A DNA stretch of 64,000 bases from CAVRAZ01 sp963719135 (GCA_963719135.1 CAVRAZ010000002.1:310001-374000), one strand, 5' to 3'. Shown: positions 52,910-62,788, numbered from the stretch's first letter. Numbers and translations: made by a program. The notes: a model not told the origin generated them from the letters alone.

Positions 52910-53034
52910 GAGAAGCCGGTACGGATGCCCGATCCGAATGGCGATTCAAGAATGGATCATTGAATTCGTCCGGAACTTTGACTGGCTAAAGGGTACTGAC
53001 TTCCTGAATCCCGATTGATGATCAGGAGTGAGAG

Positions 53035-53382
53035 GTGTCCAACGAACACGAGCCTCCGGTTTCCTGCCCGCTCCCGTCTGGACCGGATCTGTCGAAACTG
53101 ACGGTTGTGGAACTTGCGCCGGCAGAACGGCTGCCGGACTACAGGGCGGCCATGAGGCTTGCGAACGCCGAAGCGAAAAAACGGCTCGGTCAGAACATGC
53201 TGTTGTCCTGGTATGACCGCGACCGGAATTTCGAGTCCCCGCAGCATGCCAGCGAGTGCCATCTGGACAGTGCGGTACCTGGGTATGTGGATTACGGCAT
53301 CTACCACGGCGCCACGCTCGAGGTGGATATCGAGCAGGGCCGCTTTGTATTCTTCTATATGAACGTTGATATGCCCGAATAG
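53035..53382 (+). CDS. AF1514 family protein (DUF5619)
   Basis: A 115-residue protein. The conserved stretch is ANAEAKKRLGQNMLLSWYDR, DRNFESPQHASECHLDSAVP, GYVDYGIYHGATLEVDIEQG and RFVFFYMNV. This matches the AF1514 family, small cytoplasmic proteins found in bacteria and archaea that use sulfur compounds. Function unknown. GTG 53035 is the start, after AGGAGTGAGAG. Confidence 0.8.
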   Translation: MSNEHEPPVSCPLPSGPDLSKLTVVELAPAERLPDYRAAMRLANAEAKKRLGQNMLLSWYDRDRNFESPQHASECHLDSAVPGYVDYGIYHGATLEVDIEQGRFVFFYMNVDMPE

Positions 53383-53696
53383 ATGGAAACGGGGTCACCC
53401 TTTATCCGGTACAGGGCAGGGTAGCTGTCACGGCAGTATCGAAAAGGATACTGCCCCCTTCCAGCCGCTGCATGGGATTCCATTGCGAGTCGGACTGAGC
53501 CACAAGAAATCGGCTACCGGGAAGCGACGGCTATCGGCGGCGGCATGGTCGGCGGCGGTATGTTCGCCGTACTGGAGCTGTCCCAGCCTGCTGGGAGAAT
53601 AAGGGGATACTCTGATTTAACAGGCTTGATGGCTGCAGGAGTGGGTTGATGCCAATAAGCGGAATCTCCCCGTTGCTTGTTGATCGTTGCCCGCGC
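53383..53696. other. Non-coding gap after the AF1514-type gene
   Basis: 314 bases without a supported gene. A short frame at about 53510-53640 reads REATAIGGGMVGGGMFAVLE, Gly-rich like a membrane fragment, but has no start signal. Confidence 0.4.
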
Positions 53697-54173
53697 CTAC
53701 AGTAACAAACCTTCTTCAATCCGATGATAGACGCTGGCGGCATAGATCAGGCAGCTGGCTGTCAGTGCCGGCACGCCATAGACTTCAGTGCGGATGCCAT
53801 AGTCCCTGTCAAGCTTTTCCAGCAACAGGTCGAAATCCCCGTCACCGGAGAGCAGTACGACGGTATCAACGCCTCTTGCGACTTCCATGGCATCGATGGT
53901 GATGCCAACGTCCCAGTCTCCTTTGGCGGAACCGTCGCTGCGCTGGATGTAGGGTTTGAGTTTTACCGTGAAGCCGATGTGCTTCAGGGCATTCTGGAAC
54001 TGGAGCTGCCTGGCGTCGCCGCGATCAATGGCATAGGCGGTTGCGGAAACGATGTCTCCTTCAGCGCTTATCCGTTGCCACAGTTTGCGGTAATTGAATT
54101 GACGGCCATAGGCCTGGCGCGTGGTGTAATAGATGTTCTGGACATCCGCAAGAATGGCGATTCGTTTCGACAT
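53697..54173 (-). CDS. NYN-domain protein (LabA/DUF88 family)
   Basis: A 158-residue PIN-like nuclease-fold protein. Acidic residues are in RIAILADVQNIYYTTRQAYG, KGDWDVGITIDAMEVA and TVVLLSGDGDFDLLLEKLDR, the standard NYN pattern. Members are linked to RNA processing and regulation, as with LabA in cyanobacterial clocks. ATG 54173. Standing alone between non-coding stretches, it has no obvious partner. Confidence 0.9.
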   Translation of the reverse strand: MSKRIAILADVQNIYYTTRQAYGRQFNYRKLWQRISAEGDIVSATAYAIDRGDARQLQFQNALKHIGFTVKLKPYIQRSDGSAKGDWDVGITIDAMEVARGVDTVVLLSGDGDFDLLLEKLDRDYGIRTEVYGVPALTASCLIYAASVYHRIEEGLLL

Positions 54174-54230
54174 GCGGCTAAGATAGCACGAGCTGACGCA
54201 GGCACGCCGTAATGGGCAAGAAGGGCATCC

Positions 54231-54460
54231 AGCCTGCGTCAGAACGACTGATGCGGTGCGCGAAGGTGTGGGCCAGGTGCGTGCGTTCGGCGCTCGTCGG
54301 CGCCTTCTCCCGGCGAAACCGAACCGATCCGTCAGGGCGCCCGACATACACCCGGTCGAGAAACAGCATGTGGTCTGAATGTTGGGGTTCAAGGCGCTGC
54401 CGAAGCGCTGGATCAAGGTGACCGCACCGGTTTGGGCCTTCCTGCGGGTATTGCCGGGGG
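54231..54460 (-). pseudogene. IS91-family transposase fragment
   Basis: Two frames read AQTGAVTLIQRFGSALNPNI and then HMLFLDRVYVGRPDGSVRFR, EKAPTSAERTHLAHTFAHRI. This is the middle of IS91/IS801-type rolling-circle transposases (consensus NPHxHMLFLDGVYV). One frameshift and loss of both ends make it dead. Confidence 0.8.
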
Positions 54461-54801
54461 TATGTACCGCATCGCTTCGGCACATCCCGGCATCGGCGGC
54501 ACCGGTCTGTGTCGATTGCTTTCGTTGTGCGCCGATGTCCATCAAGCGGGCATCTTGAAGTATCTGCGCTGCGAAGATGCCGACTAACACAGGCATCGTC
54601 CAGTCAATCGCCGTGCACGCATGGGAGCAAACTTTCGCTGGACCGGGAACGGGGAACCCAATCTTCGACCCGCACCGGCGTGTCAGCCCTCGACGCTGCC
54701 ATTGTGGTCGTCGATAGCGGATAGCGGAACCCGGAAAATGGGCGGTGGTTTTCAGAGAAAAGGGCTTTTATACTTGCTCCGACGAACGGAGCGATGCGGC
54801 C
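54461..54801. other. Region before the Anbu gene without a supported gene
   Basis: 341 bases. No frame resembles a protein on either strand. A tandem GATAGCGGATAGCGGA repeat lies near 54713-54728. The promoter of the Anbu gene should be here. Confidence 0.4.
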
Positions 54802-55527
54802 ATGACCTACTGTATAGGCATCATGCTCGACACCGGACTGGTATTTGCGTCGGATTCGCGTACCCATGCCGGTGTCGACAATTTTGCAAGTTTCTGCAAG
54901 ATGACCGTGTTTGAACGCGTCGGTGACCGGATTCTCGTTCTATTAAGTTCGGGCAACCTGGCCGGAACGCAGGCCGTCATCAGCGTGCTGAAGCAGCGGA
55001 ACACGAAGGACGAAGCGCCCAATCTATGGGGCGCGGAGTCCATGTTCGATGCCGCCATGCTGGTGTCGGATGCAATGCGTGACGTCAATCGGCGCGACGG
55101 CCAACACTTGGCAGCCAGTGCTGTGGGCTTCAACGCCTCGTTCATACTGGGCGGCCAGATCGCGGGCGAGCCACCACGCCTTTTCCGGATCTATGCGGAG
55201 GGCAACTTCATCGAGGCAAGCCTGGAGACGCCCTATCTCCAGACCGGAGAAACCAAGTATGGGAAACCAATTATCGATAGGGTAATTACCCTGTCGACCT
55301 CGCTGAACGATGCTGCAAAATGTGTCCTCGTCTCGTTCGATTCAACGATGCGCAGCAATTTGTCCGTCGGCATGCCGATCGACCTGATCTGCTATCAGCG
55401 TGACAGCCTTGAAGTGCGGATGCGCCGGCGCTTCGACGCGGGTGATGCGTATTTCAGCATGCTCGGCAAGCAATGGACTGAAGGCACGCGACAGGTGTTC
55501 AGCCGTCTGCCCAAGCTGGACTGGTAA
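54802..55527 (+). CDS. Anbu proteasome-like peptidase
   Basis: A 241-residue bacterial proteasome homologue. After Met removal the N-terminal Thr of MTYCIGIMLDTGLVFASDSR is the nucleophile. Further family motifs are TRTHAGVDN, GNLAGTQAVI, GFNASFILGGQIAGEPPRLF and GETKYGKPIIDRVI. The start is ATG 54802; an upstream in-frame start would mask the Thr and is rejected. Anbu clusters usually include a transglutaminase-like protein, an alpha-E protein and an ATP-grasp protein. Only the transglutaminase is found here, 3 kb away. Confidence 0.92.
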   Translation: MTYCIGIMLDTGLVFASDSRTHAGVDNFASFCKMTVFERVGDRILVLLSSGNLAGTQAVISVLKQRNTKDEAPNLWGAESMFDAAMLVSDAMRDVNRRDGQHLAASAVGFNASFILGGQIAGEPPRLFRIYAEGNFIEASLETPYLQTGETKYGKPIIDRVITLSTSLNDAAKCVLVSFDSTMRSNLSVGMPIDLICYQRDSLEVRMRRRFDAGDAYFSMLGKQWTEGTRQVFSRLPKLDW

Positions 55528-55935
55528 GGCTGCTGGCCATGCGCCAGGAACCTGCGGCAATGCAGGGTCGCACAGCCGACTGTGGCGATCCGGCAAGCGA
55601 TAGTTTCATGCTCACTGCGAGCACGGCGGCAACTCCGCAGCGGCCGCAGACGCGCCTGCCGCAGTCCGTCAGCGGCTATTGAAGCACTATCACCGACCGT
55701 ATCGCGCGCAAAAAGCCGCACGGCGTCCGTTGGCCTGAGGCCAAGCATTGGATGGGAATGGACGAAAGGCAGGGAGTATTCAAGCTGGAGCGGAAGGATT
55801 CAGCACGATTTGCGCAGTGATCAGGGTGACAAGCGAGGCAATCGGCATCCAAAAACCCTGGACTTCAGGTAAAATGGCTTCCAGTCTTCCTATGCGCATG
55901 ACGCAGGAATCAGGGCATCCTCAAGAATCAACCTG
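55528..55935. other. Gap between the Anbu and DUF4403 genes
   Basis: 408 bases without a supported gene. Short frames are present on both strands, but none has family resemblance or a ribosome-binding site. Confidence 0.45.
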
Positions 55936-57330
55936 ATGTGTAGTCATCAGCACACAAGTCTCCCGCATCTGCCGCCTTTGAGCAAAATACTTCTGCTGCT
56001 GGTGGCGCTGCTGCCCTGGCTGACGGGGGCCAGTGCACGGCCAGTTGCAGGCAGCCAACAACCCGTATCGCCGGTTTCATTCATTGATATTCCGCTGCGA
56101 CTGTCTCTGGAGCCCCTGATCAATGCGGCTGACAAAATTCTCCCGTACCAGGCAGGTTACTGGCGCACGTGGAAGGACTGGCACGGTATAGACTCACAAT
56201 ACCGTGCCTGGCGCGGGCCGCTCAGCATTACCGCCTGGGGTGATGTTCTATTGGTTCAGGCGCATATCCGTTACTGGATCAGGGCACAAAAAAAGTTGCT
56301 CGGTGTGGTCAAGGTGAAAGGCAGCTGCGGCATCGATGAAGCACCGCGACAGGCATTGATCGGCATGCAGGTTCTGCTGGAATGGGGACCGGACTGGACT
56401 TTGAGACCGAGGTTTCGCATCCTGCCGACCCGATTTATCGACCGCTGCGAAATGACTATAGCGAATATCGATGTCACGCCCGTCGTCGAGACGGAATTCC
56501 GCAAGCAAATGCAAGACAGCCTGCGTGCCGCGCTCAAGACACTTGCTCCCGGCCTGAATGCCATCCAGCGTCAGGCACAGCAAACCTGGTCCATATTGCA
56601 GGAACCGCTGGAACTTGGACAGGACAACTGGTTATTGCTAAGACCGACGAGTGTCGCACTGTCTCCCATAGCCGGGCGGGAGAAATACATCGACGCCCAT
56701 CTTGCGATGACATTGCAGCCGGTGCTGGTGAGTGGATCCGAACCCGCCGGCAACCCGGTGCCGCTGCCTCCACTGGGGCAGTATTATCCCCGGTCCGCCG
56801 AGCTGAATATGCACTTGGGCGTGAACCTGGATTTCACAACACTCAACCAGCGGCTTACCCACACCCTGGCAGGCAAATCCTTTGCCATCAAAGGACAGAA
56901 GACAAGCATCCAAAAGCTCGACCTGACGGGCAGCGGACAGGAAATCATGGCACGGATGGAACTGACCGGCGAGCTGGCCGGTACAGCGGAACTGCGGGCG
57001 AAGGTGGCCTATGACGCACAACACCGGAAGCTTGAATTACAGGATCTGACGTTTGACTATGATGCGGAAGATCCCACCATAGGTGTGTTAGCGGAAGCGT
57101 TCCATGAATACATCCGGCAGGCGCTGGAAGATGCGGCCAACCAGGCGTTGGCACAGCGCCTCGATCTGCTGGGCGAGCGCCTTGGGACGGTACTAAGGAA
57201 AATCACGCCGGCGGGTGTGACGCTTGACATGTCCGCCTTGGAGTTACGTAGCGTGCAAATAGATATCGAAGAACAGGGTATCCGGCTGGATGGAACCGCC
57301 ACCGGGAGCGCGCGGCTGGTGCTACGCTGA
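55936..57330 (+). CDS. DUF4403 family envelope protein
   Basis: A 464-residue exported protein with a signal peptide (about 16-36, LLLLVALLPWLTGASARP). The body is a long beta-rich DUF4403 fold: VSFIDIPLRLSLEPLINAAD, a Trp-rich region at about 75-95, then two repeats with RFIDRCEMTIANIDVTPVVE and LHLGVNLDFTTLNQRL-like segments. DUF4403 is distantly related to lipid-transfer (BPI/TULIP-like) folds, so a periplasmic lipid role is possible. The start of the frame at 55936 may be slightly upstream of the true one. Confidence 0.82.
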   Translation: MCSHQHTSLPHLPPLSKILLLLVALLPWLTGASARPVAGSQQPVSPVSFIDIPLRLSLEPLINAADKILPYQAGYWRTWKDWHGIDSQYRAWRGPLSITAWGDVLLVQAHIRYWIRAQKKLLGVVKVKGSCGIDEAPRQALIGMQVLLEWGPDWTLRPRFRILPTRFIDRCEMTIANIDVTPVVETEFRKQMQDSLRAALKTLAPGLNAIQRQAQQTWSILQEPLELGQDNWLLLRPTSVALSPIAGREKYIDAHLAMTLQPVLVSGSEPAGNPVPLPPLGQYYPRSAELNMHLGVNLDFTTLNQRLTHTLAGKSFAIKGQKTSIQKLDLTGSGQEIMARMELTGELAGTAELRAKVAYDAQHRKLELQDLTFDYDAEDPTIGVLAEAFHEYIRQALEDAANQALAQRLDLLGERLGTVLRKITPAGVTLDMSALELRSVQIDIEEQGIRLDGTATGSARLVLR

Positions 57331-57604
57331 CCGCTACGGGCGTATTATGAGGGGCGGACAGGAAAGTAATATACGGTTGCAAATAGATATGCGTTTCCGG
57401 TTGGGTGGCGAATTCGCGATTATCACGTAAAAACGATGACTTGGTTTTTTTCTGAAGGCAAGCTTGCCTACCCTTCTCTGACATCAACAGGCTGTCAAGG
57501 ATCTACTGGTACTCATCGCACACCCATTCATTACGGTCGCCAGACTCCTTGGTCCCGGCGGCGCGCTCCCGATCGCTCGGCACTCGATCGATTCCAGTTG
57601 GGCT
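57331..57604. other. Gap between convergent DUF4403 and N-formylglutamate amidohydrolase genes
   Basis: 274 bases without a gene, between two convergent transcription units. I see no strong hairpin. Confidence 0.4.
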
Positions 57605-58396
57605 TTACAAGCGCAGTGCCTCAGTTTCGACCAGTTGATAGGCCTGCGCCAGTCTTTGCGCCCAGACGGCGGCGCCCTCCGCTGTCCGAATCCCGTCGTG
57701 GCGGATCTCGATCATGGCACTGGGCAACCCGCGACCCTCGCCGTGCACTGGGATCGTGCAGTCAATATCATCGTCGATCGGGTAAGGCTCGTTGTCCCCG
57801 ACAGTGAAACCGCCGCTGCGAGCGAGCGCCTCGAGCATCAGCGCGGCAAGTTCCCGGTTGTGCCCATAACAGACCCCAATGTGCCAGGGCCGCGCCCGGT
57901 CGTTCAGGACCGGCGTGAAGCTGTGAATGCTGAGCAGCACATGCGGCCGCCGTGAACGGTCATCGAGCAGCCGATCGATGGCGTCGTGGTAAGGTCGGAA
58001 CAGTGCATTGATACGGCTCTCTCTTTCCGCGGGCGACAACCCCAGGTTCCCCGGGACGGACACGCCGGCACTTTGTTCGGCAATGGATTCCGCGCTGCGA
58101 AGCGGTCGATTGCAGTCGATGACCAGACGTGAGTAACCGCTCAATACCAAGGGTGCATCGAGCTGTGCTGCAAGGCGGCGCGCCACGTCTGCCGCACCCG
58201 CATCCCAGCCAATATGATCGGCCAACCGGGCTGCGTCCAGGCCAAGGGCGCCGAGCCGTTGCGGGACTCTGTTGGAGGCGTGATCGCAGACGAGCACGGC
58301 GCTGCCGCTCCCGTCGGCATTGACCACCTCGACGGCAGGCGGTTCATCGGGACCCAGCAACGACAATGTCGGTGCCCCGGCATCCGAACCGATCAT
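57605..58396 (-). CDS. N-formylglutamate amidohydrolase family protein
   Basis: A 263-residue zinc hydrolase of the FGase family, whose known members hydrolyse N-formylglutamate in histidine breakdown. Motifs: AVLVCDHASNRVP, HIGWDAGAADVARRLAAQLD, SRLVIDCNRP, HVLLSIHSFTPVLNDRARPW, GHNRELAALMLEAL and AMIEIRHDGIRTAEGA. No hut genes are near. This branch often neighbours transglutaminase-like and ATP-grasp genes. It lies 43 bases after the transglutaminase-like gene in the same direction. Confidence 0.88.
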   Translation of the reverse strand: MIGSDAGAPTLSLLGPDEPPAVEVVNADGSGSAVLVCDHASNRVPQRLGALGLDAARLADHIGWDAGAADVARRLAAQLDAPLVLSGYSRLVIDCNRPLRSAESIAEQSAGVSVPGNLGLSPAERESRINALFRPYHDAIDRLLDDRSRRPHVLLSIHSFTPVLNDRARPWHIGVCYGHNRELAALMLEALARSGGFTVGDNEPYPIDDDIDCTIPVHGEGRGLPSAMIEIRHDGIRTAEGAAVWAQRLAQAYQLVETEALRL

Positions 58397-58439
58397 CGCG
58401 GACCTGTCCGCGCTGCGCTACTGTCACACAGCGACCGCA

Positions 58440-59264
58440 TCAGAACCCGGACTGACCCTTCACTTCGTCTGTCCACACCTTGAAGCTCTTGAGTACATTC
58501 GGACCGAACGCGGTACTGAGTGACACATCCGCCGCATCCCGGCCCTGCGCAATCAATACGCGCCCGACCCGCGGCATATTGTTGCGTGGATCGAAGATAT
58601 ACCAGCGGTCGCCGACGTAGGCCTCGAACCATGCGGAGAAGTCCATTGGCTCCGACGACGCAGGCACCCCGATGTCGCCCAGATAGCCGGTACAGTAGCG
58701 CGCTGGAATATTCATGCAGCGACAGAACGCGATCGCGAGGTGAGTATAGTCGCGACACACGCCCCTGCGCTCATTGAAGGCTTCGAGCGCGGTCCTGGTC
58801 ACTCGGGCATGCTCGTAGCCGAAGGTGATATGCCCATGCACGAAATCGCAAATCGCCTGGACGCGCGGCCGCCCGGGGAGCGTCTGCCCGAAGAGCGCCC
58901 AGGCGGTCTCGGACAGCCGATCGGTCTCGCAGTAGCGGCTCCCGAGCAGATACACGAGCGTGTCGGCGGGCAAGTCTTCCACGGCACACTGCGTGGCAGC
59001 GAAGTGCTCCACCGCATCCGGCAGCCCGCTGTCGTTGATGAGCGCGTCGGTGGAGATTCGGAGGTCGCCTGGCGGCGCAACGATGCGGCTGCACCAGTTG
59101 CCGAAACCGTCACGGTAAGCGGTGATCGGAGTCGGTGGGCTGGTGATGATGTGGTCTGCGATGACGAGATCGGAGACGCGGGTGAAATGAATGTTCAGCG
59201 TCAAGATCATGGGGGTCGGCTGCGGACACCCGTAGATCAACTCGTATCCAAGCCGTATCTGCAT
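58440..59264 (-). CDS. Transglutaminase-like protein
   Basis: A 274-residue protein with an N-terminal beta domain (MQIRLGYELIYGCPQPTPMI) and a transglutaminase/protease-like core. The catalytic Cys is in NERRGVCRDYTHLAIAFCR and the Asp in WYIFDPRNNMPRVGR. The His position, usually DxHAWFE, reads DFSAWFEAYVG, so the triad may be incomplete. Proteins of this group belong to the Anbu gene neighbourhood. It is followed by the FGase gene. Confidence 0.88.
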   Translation of the reverse strand: MQIRLGYELIYGCPQPTPMILTLNIHFTRVSDLVIADHIITSPPTPITAYRDGFGNWCSRIVAPPGDLRISTDALINDSGLPDAVEHFAATQCAVEDLPADTLVYLLGSRYCETDRLSETAWALFGQTLPGRPRVQAICDFVHGHITFGYEHARVTRTALEAFNERRGVCRDYTHLAIAFCRCMNIPARYCTGYLGDIGVPASSEPMDFSAWFEAYVGDRWYIFDPRNNMPRVGRVLIAQGRDAADVSLSTAFGPNVLKSFKVWTDEVKGQSGF

Positions 59265-59572
59265 CCTGCTCTCCTTTTATAAGCCCGTATACAGCGCGAA
59301 CGTTGCCGGAGAGCACAAACTGACTCTTGAGCGGCAAGACTCGCTCGAAATCACGAACCCACCTCGGTCTCGGAAACGCTGTGGGACTTTCCATTCGCTT
59401 TATTCATTACCATAAACTCCGCTCATCGCACGGCCAGCGCCTGGTCTTGACGCCCGATCCACTATTTTAACAGAGGTTCTGGTAGCCGCGACTTCATTTA
59501 GATAAAGTCTGAACTACTACAAATAATGCGCGTTCTTGAATGCCTGACAAATTGTTGATCCCTTGACGTCCT
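59265..59572. other. Region between the DUF6600 and transglutaminase genes
   Basis: 308 bases. The part at 59282-59394 holds a short AAA-ATPase-like fragment; the rest shows nothing I can identify. Confidence 0.4.
59282..59394 (-). pseudogene. AAA-type ATPase, N-terminal fragment
   Basis: ATG 59394 begins about 38 codons with RWVRDFERVLPLKSQFVLSG then NVRAVYGL. This is the start of a bacterial AAA ATPase group (consensus DFERFLPLKSQFVLSGNVRD). It then runs out of conserved sequence into the upstream region of the transglutaminase gene. The identification rests on one motif. Confidence 0.45.
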
Positions 59573-61729
59573 TCACCTGTTGTTCGTTCCCGCGGTCGGA
59601 TGTTCAGGGTTATCCTGGGGCGGAGCCTTGGGCTGACACTTGCGTTCGTCCTCGTGCCGCAGTCTTGCCTGACGTTCGCATTCTGCAATGCGCTCACCCC
59701 CGGTCTGTTGCGGACCGGGTTTGGGCTGACGCTGCTCCTGTGGCGTTGTCACGACCTGGCCCTGGCGCTGACTGTTTGTAGTTTCCTGACGCTGCTCCTG
59801 CGGCGGCGTTTCGGCTTCACGTTGATGCTTGGCATTCTGTTGTTCGGTGGCTTTCAGCTTGACACCGGTCTTGCGCTGCCGTTGCTCCTGCTGCTGGACC
59901 TCGGTCTGGCGCTGACGTTGGGCCTTTTGTTGCTCTGCGGCCTGCTTCTCGCCGACGGCTTTGCGCTGGCCTTGGTCCTGCTGTTGTGCATCGCCTGGGC
60001 CTTTGCCTTCTTTGTTCCGTTCGCGGTCGCCCGTCCGGGCCCCCGTTTTTTTGGCGGGTTCGATTGTGCGACCCAGCGGTTGCAACTTAACGGGGGTACC
60101 TGGGCGTGCGCCGGACGTATCGCCACCGCGGCGGGAAGCCGCTGCACGTGCGTTCACCGCACCCTGTTGATCACCGATCACACGTATATTCCGTGTGGCG
60201 TTGGCACCACGACTCCGTACAGAATCGCCGGCATCGGGCACCGGCACACGTCCGGGATTTTTCTGCAACTGCTGTTCGCGCGCGGAAAAAGGACGCTCGC
60301 TGGGCGGAGGCGCATTGCGGGCGAAGACCCGACGGTCGAGCGCTTCACGCGATGGTCGCGCTTTGACGACAGTGCCTGCACCGATCACACTGCGCCTGCT
60401 CGGTGCAATCGGAGCGACGCGCGAGACCTCGCCGGTGGTGACCGCCTTGTGGTCGAGACGAATCGCAGCGTGCCGCACCGGTTGTGCATTCACGAACACG
60501 GACCTGGGGACCGCCGTAACCGCACCTGCAATCGTGCGGTTGGCATAACGCTCATGATCTACATTGATTTTGCCCCTGGAATAGTTGTCGTAGCCGTTGT
60601 TGATGGCCCTGTTATCGGCCGCCGTATTGTTCACGTTGACCCGTTTGAAATAGTCTCGGCTGGCATGATAGGACGGCACATACACCTCGCGCGGTCCGAG
60701 CGGGAACCAGCCGATCGGAGAACTATCGCCGCGTGAGATCGATATGCTCCAGCCGCTGCCGCCGACAAAGGCGACTAGCGCAGGTGCATAGACGGGGCGC
60801 ACGTTGCGTGGTCCCGGAACCCAGCCCCAGCGATTGGAGACATTGACCCAACGACCGTAGTGCGAGGGCGCGAAGCCCCAGGGCGCGTTATCCACCCAGG
60901 TCCATCCCCATGGCTCCTGCCAGACCCAATGACCATCCCGGTAGGGCGCCCAATCGGCGTCGACCCTGCTGGGGAACCACACGTTGCCGTAGCTGCGTAC
61001 AGGACGCCAGCTACCGTACTCATCCAGGTCCTGGTAGCCGATGACATCGTCGTCGATATAGCGCAGCGATGCGGAACGGTTCAGGCGTCGGTCACGATCG
61101 AGACAGTAGCGATCGAAATCGTCCTCGCGCGGCAGATCGTACAGCTCGTAATCACGCAGATCGGTGTCGTAGAAGCGCACCGTATCACCTGCACGTAACG
61201 GGAAACTGCTGTTCTCGCCGTTTGCCTCGCCGGCGCCTTCCCAGACCACAATGGTGGTTTCAGCGTTGCGCGGATCGACATCGATGCGATAGCGTCCGGC
61301 ACGGTTGATGGTGAACGCCAGCGTAGGCGTATCCACTTCAATGGTTTGTCCGGGATAGATGCGCCGCACGTCCAAATTGAGCGTTCCCTGCGACAGTTGA
61401 AGCTGCGCGATTTGATCGGTCAGGTCCAGAATTTCGAGGCTCGTATCCGCATCGAGCCGGACGGAGGAACTGCCAACCTGAAACTCCGCACGGGCATCGC
61501 GATCCGTCCAGAGTCGATCGCCGCGGATCAGGGGACGATTGCGTACCACGCTGACCCACTCGTTCTCGCCGGCCGGCGAGTAGCTCACCTCGCCCTGGGT
61601 ATCGTCCAGGCGAGCCACTCGCCCAGAAGGATCGGCATAGGCGACTCTCGCGATCGACGCGGTGCACAGTAACAACAGCAGAACACCTGTAAGGTTTGCG
61701 AGGGTAGGCAGGCGCGATGGATTCGACAT
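59573..61729 (-). CDS. Exported FecR/DUF6600-type protein with Gln-rich tail
   Basis: A 718-residue protein. A signal peptide (about 12-32, ending VAYADPSG) is followed by a FecR-like sensory beta domain (about 35-180: GEVSYSPAGENEWVSVVRNR, WTDRDARAEFQVGSSSVRLD). The DUF6600 region is Trp-rich (about 250-350: YGSWRPV, YGNVWFPSRVDADWAPYRDG, HWVWQEPWGWTWVDNAPWGF). The last 200 residues are a low-complexity Gln/Arg/Lys tail. It probably lies in the periplasm or on the outer membrane; the function is unknown. Confidence 0.88.
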   Translation of the reverse strand: MSNPSRLPTLANLTGVLLLLLCTASIARVAYADPSGRVARLDDTQGEVSYSPAGENEWVSVVRNRPLIRGDRLWTDRDARAEFQVGSSSVRLDADTSLEILDLTDQIAQLQLSQGTLNLDVRRIYPGQTIEVDTPTLAFTINRAGRYRIDVDPRNAETTIVVWEGAGEANGENSSFPLRAGDTVRFYDTDLRDYELYDLPREDDFDRYCLDRDRRLNRSASLRYIDDDVIGYQDLDEYGSWRPVRSYGNVWFPSRVDADWAPYRDGHWVWQEPWGWTWVDNAPWGFAPSHYGRWVNVSNRWGWVPGPRNVRPVYAPALVAFVGGSGWSISISRGDSSPIGWFPLGPREVYVPSYHASRDYFKRVNVNNTAADNRAINNGYDNYSRGKINVDHERYANRTIAGAVTAVPRSVFVNAQPVRHAAIRLDHKAVTTGEVSRVAPIAPSRRSVIGAGTVVKARPSREALDRRVFARNAPPPSERPFSAREQQLQKNPGRVPVPDAGDSVRSRGANATRNIRVIGDQQGAVNARAAASRRGGDTSGARPGTPVKLQPLGRTIEPAKKTGARTGDRERNKEGKGPGDAQQQDQGQRKAVGEKQAAEQQKAQRQRQTEVQQQEQRQRKTGVKLKATEQQNAKHQREAETPPQEQRQETTNSQRQGQVVTTPQEQRQPKPGPQQTGGERIAECERQARLRHEDERKCQPKAPPQDNPEHPTAGTNNR

Positions 61730-62387
61730 GGTTTATTCCTTATAACTTATTGGTTTCCCGGAAAACTAACAACAAGATGCCGGCGCTGGGGACCGCTGCG
61801 CCGACTCAGGCCAGAATATTCCCCTTTCCTGCCGGGATGGTATTGCATGGCGGGAAAGTTACGCCGATTCCCAAGCCGGTTCTGTACGCCATCGTACATA
61901 GCACGATTAAGGTGCCATGAGTCAAAATACATCTGCGTGCTTGTCGGATGGAGCCGCGTAAGCGTGCCTGGGTCGGTTGGTTGTCAAAGCACTACCCTGG
62001 GCAACGAGCCAAAGCCGATTCGGCCGGGACGCATGGAGTCCGTCTATGGGCTGAATGGATGTGTCAGTATTGACTGAAGGTGCGATTCAGCCTGACACCG
62101 GCGACACCAAGCGGAAATATTGGAACCTATCTCAAAATAGTGGATCTGGCTGTTGGCGCCGATCTGAAATTGACCAAATAAAGGCCGTTACGCCGATTGA
62201 ATTTTGACCAGGTATCCACCGTATCCTGCTTAATTTGTAAGCAGGAGCAACCCAGGCGGTGTTTTTCAACGAAGTTGTCGTGTCCATTGATCATGCGACC
62301 CTGAGATCTCGTCCCTTCTCCGCCTGATGTTCCTTCGGTGGATTCAGCCAGACCTCGGTCAGTCGTATCAGGACGTCGGCGTCCGCT
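61730..62387. other. Non-coding region before the SDR remnant
   Basis: About 660 bases with no supported gene. TGAAATTGACC near 62168 and TGAATTTTGACC near 62197 resemble sub-terminal repeats of IS21-type elements, so a decayed IS end may be here. A palindrome CCTGCTTA-ATTTG-TAAGCAGG lies at 62224-62244. Confidence 0.4.
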
Positions 62388-62788
62388 TCAGCCGCCATGT
62401 CGGAAGTCCGGATAGATCAGCATGCTGCCGTCGACGGCGATGCTGGTGCCCGTAATATAGCTGGCCAGATCGCTGACGACGCAGTCGGCCCGCGCGCCAT
62501 CCATCCCCGCATTGTTGACGAGAATGTCGATGCCGCCGCACACGCATGGATATCGGCGAAGAGCGCTTCGATCTGGTCCGGTTTGCTGATGTCGCCGCCA
62601 AACGCCTGCGCCTGCGCGCCACTGGCGCGCAGGGCCGCGGCCACGTTTTCACAGGCAGCGCTCTTATCGCGATCGTGCACGGCGATCTGCGCGCCGGCCT
62701 GTGCCAGCGCATGCGCCATGGCTTCGCCCAGGCCCGAACGGGAACCGGTAATCAACGCGCGGCGGCCGGTCAACTCGATTGAAAGCAT
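62388..62788 (-). pseudogene. Short-chain dehydrogenase with a frameshift and a deleted active site
   Basis: From ATG 62788: the cofactor motif TGSRSGLGEAMAHALAQAGA, then GGDISKPDQIEALFADIHA. A frameshift near 62540 leads to GGIDILVNNAGMDG. The frame then jumps to VVSDLASYITGTSIAVDGSM and ends YPDFRHGG. The middle 100 or so residues, with the catalytic Ser-Tyr-Lys, are gone, so it cannot be an enzyme. It lies 16 bases after the GH15 stop, so it was probably co-transcribed with that gene. Confidence 0.85.

Noticed and set aside
61717..61920. Plus-strand 67-codon frame upstream of the DUF6600 gene
   Set aside because: Starts inside the antisense of the DUF6600 signal peptide; no homology or initiation signal.
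62150..62250. IS21 terminal repeats (TGAAATTGACC and TGAATTTTGACC)
   Set aside because: The words are suggestive, but no transposase sequence and no matching opposite end are in the window. Mentioned only as a possibility.
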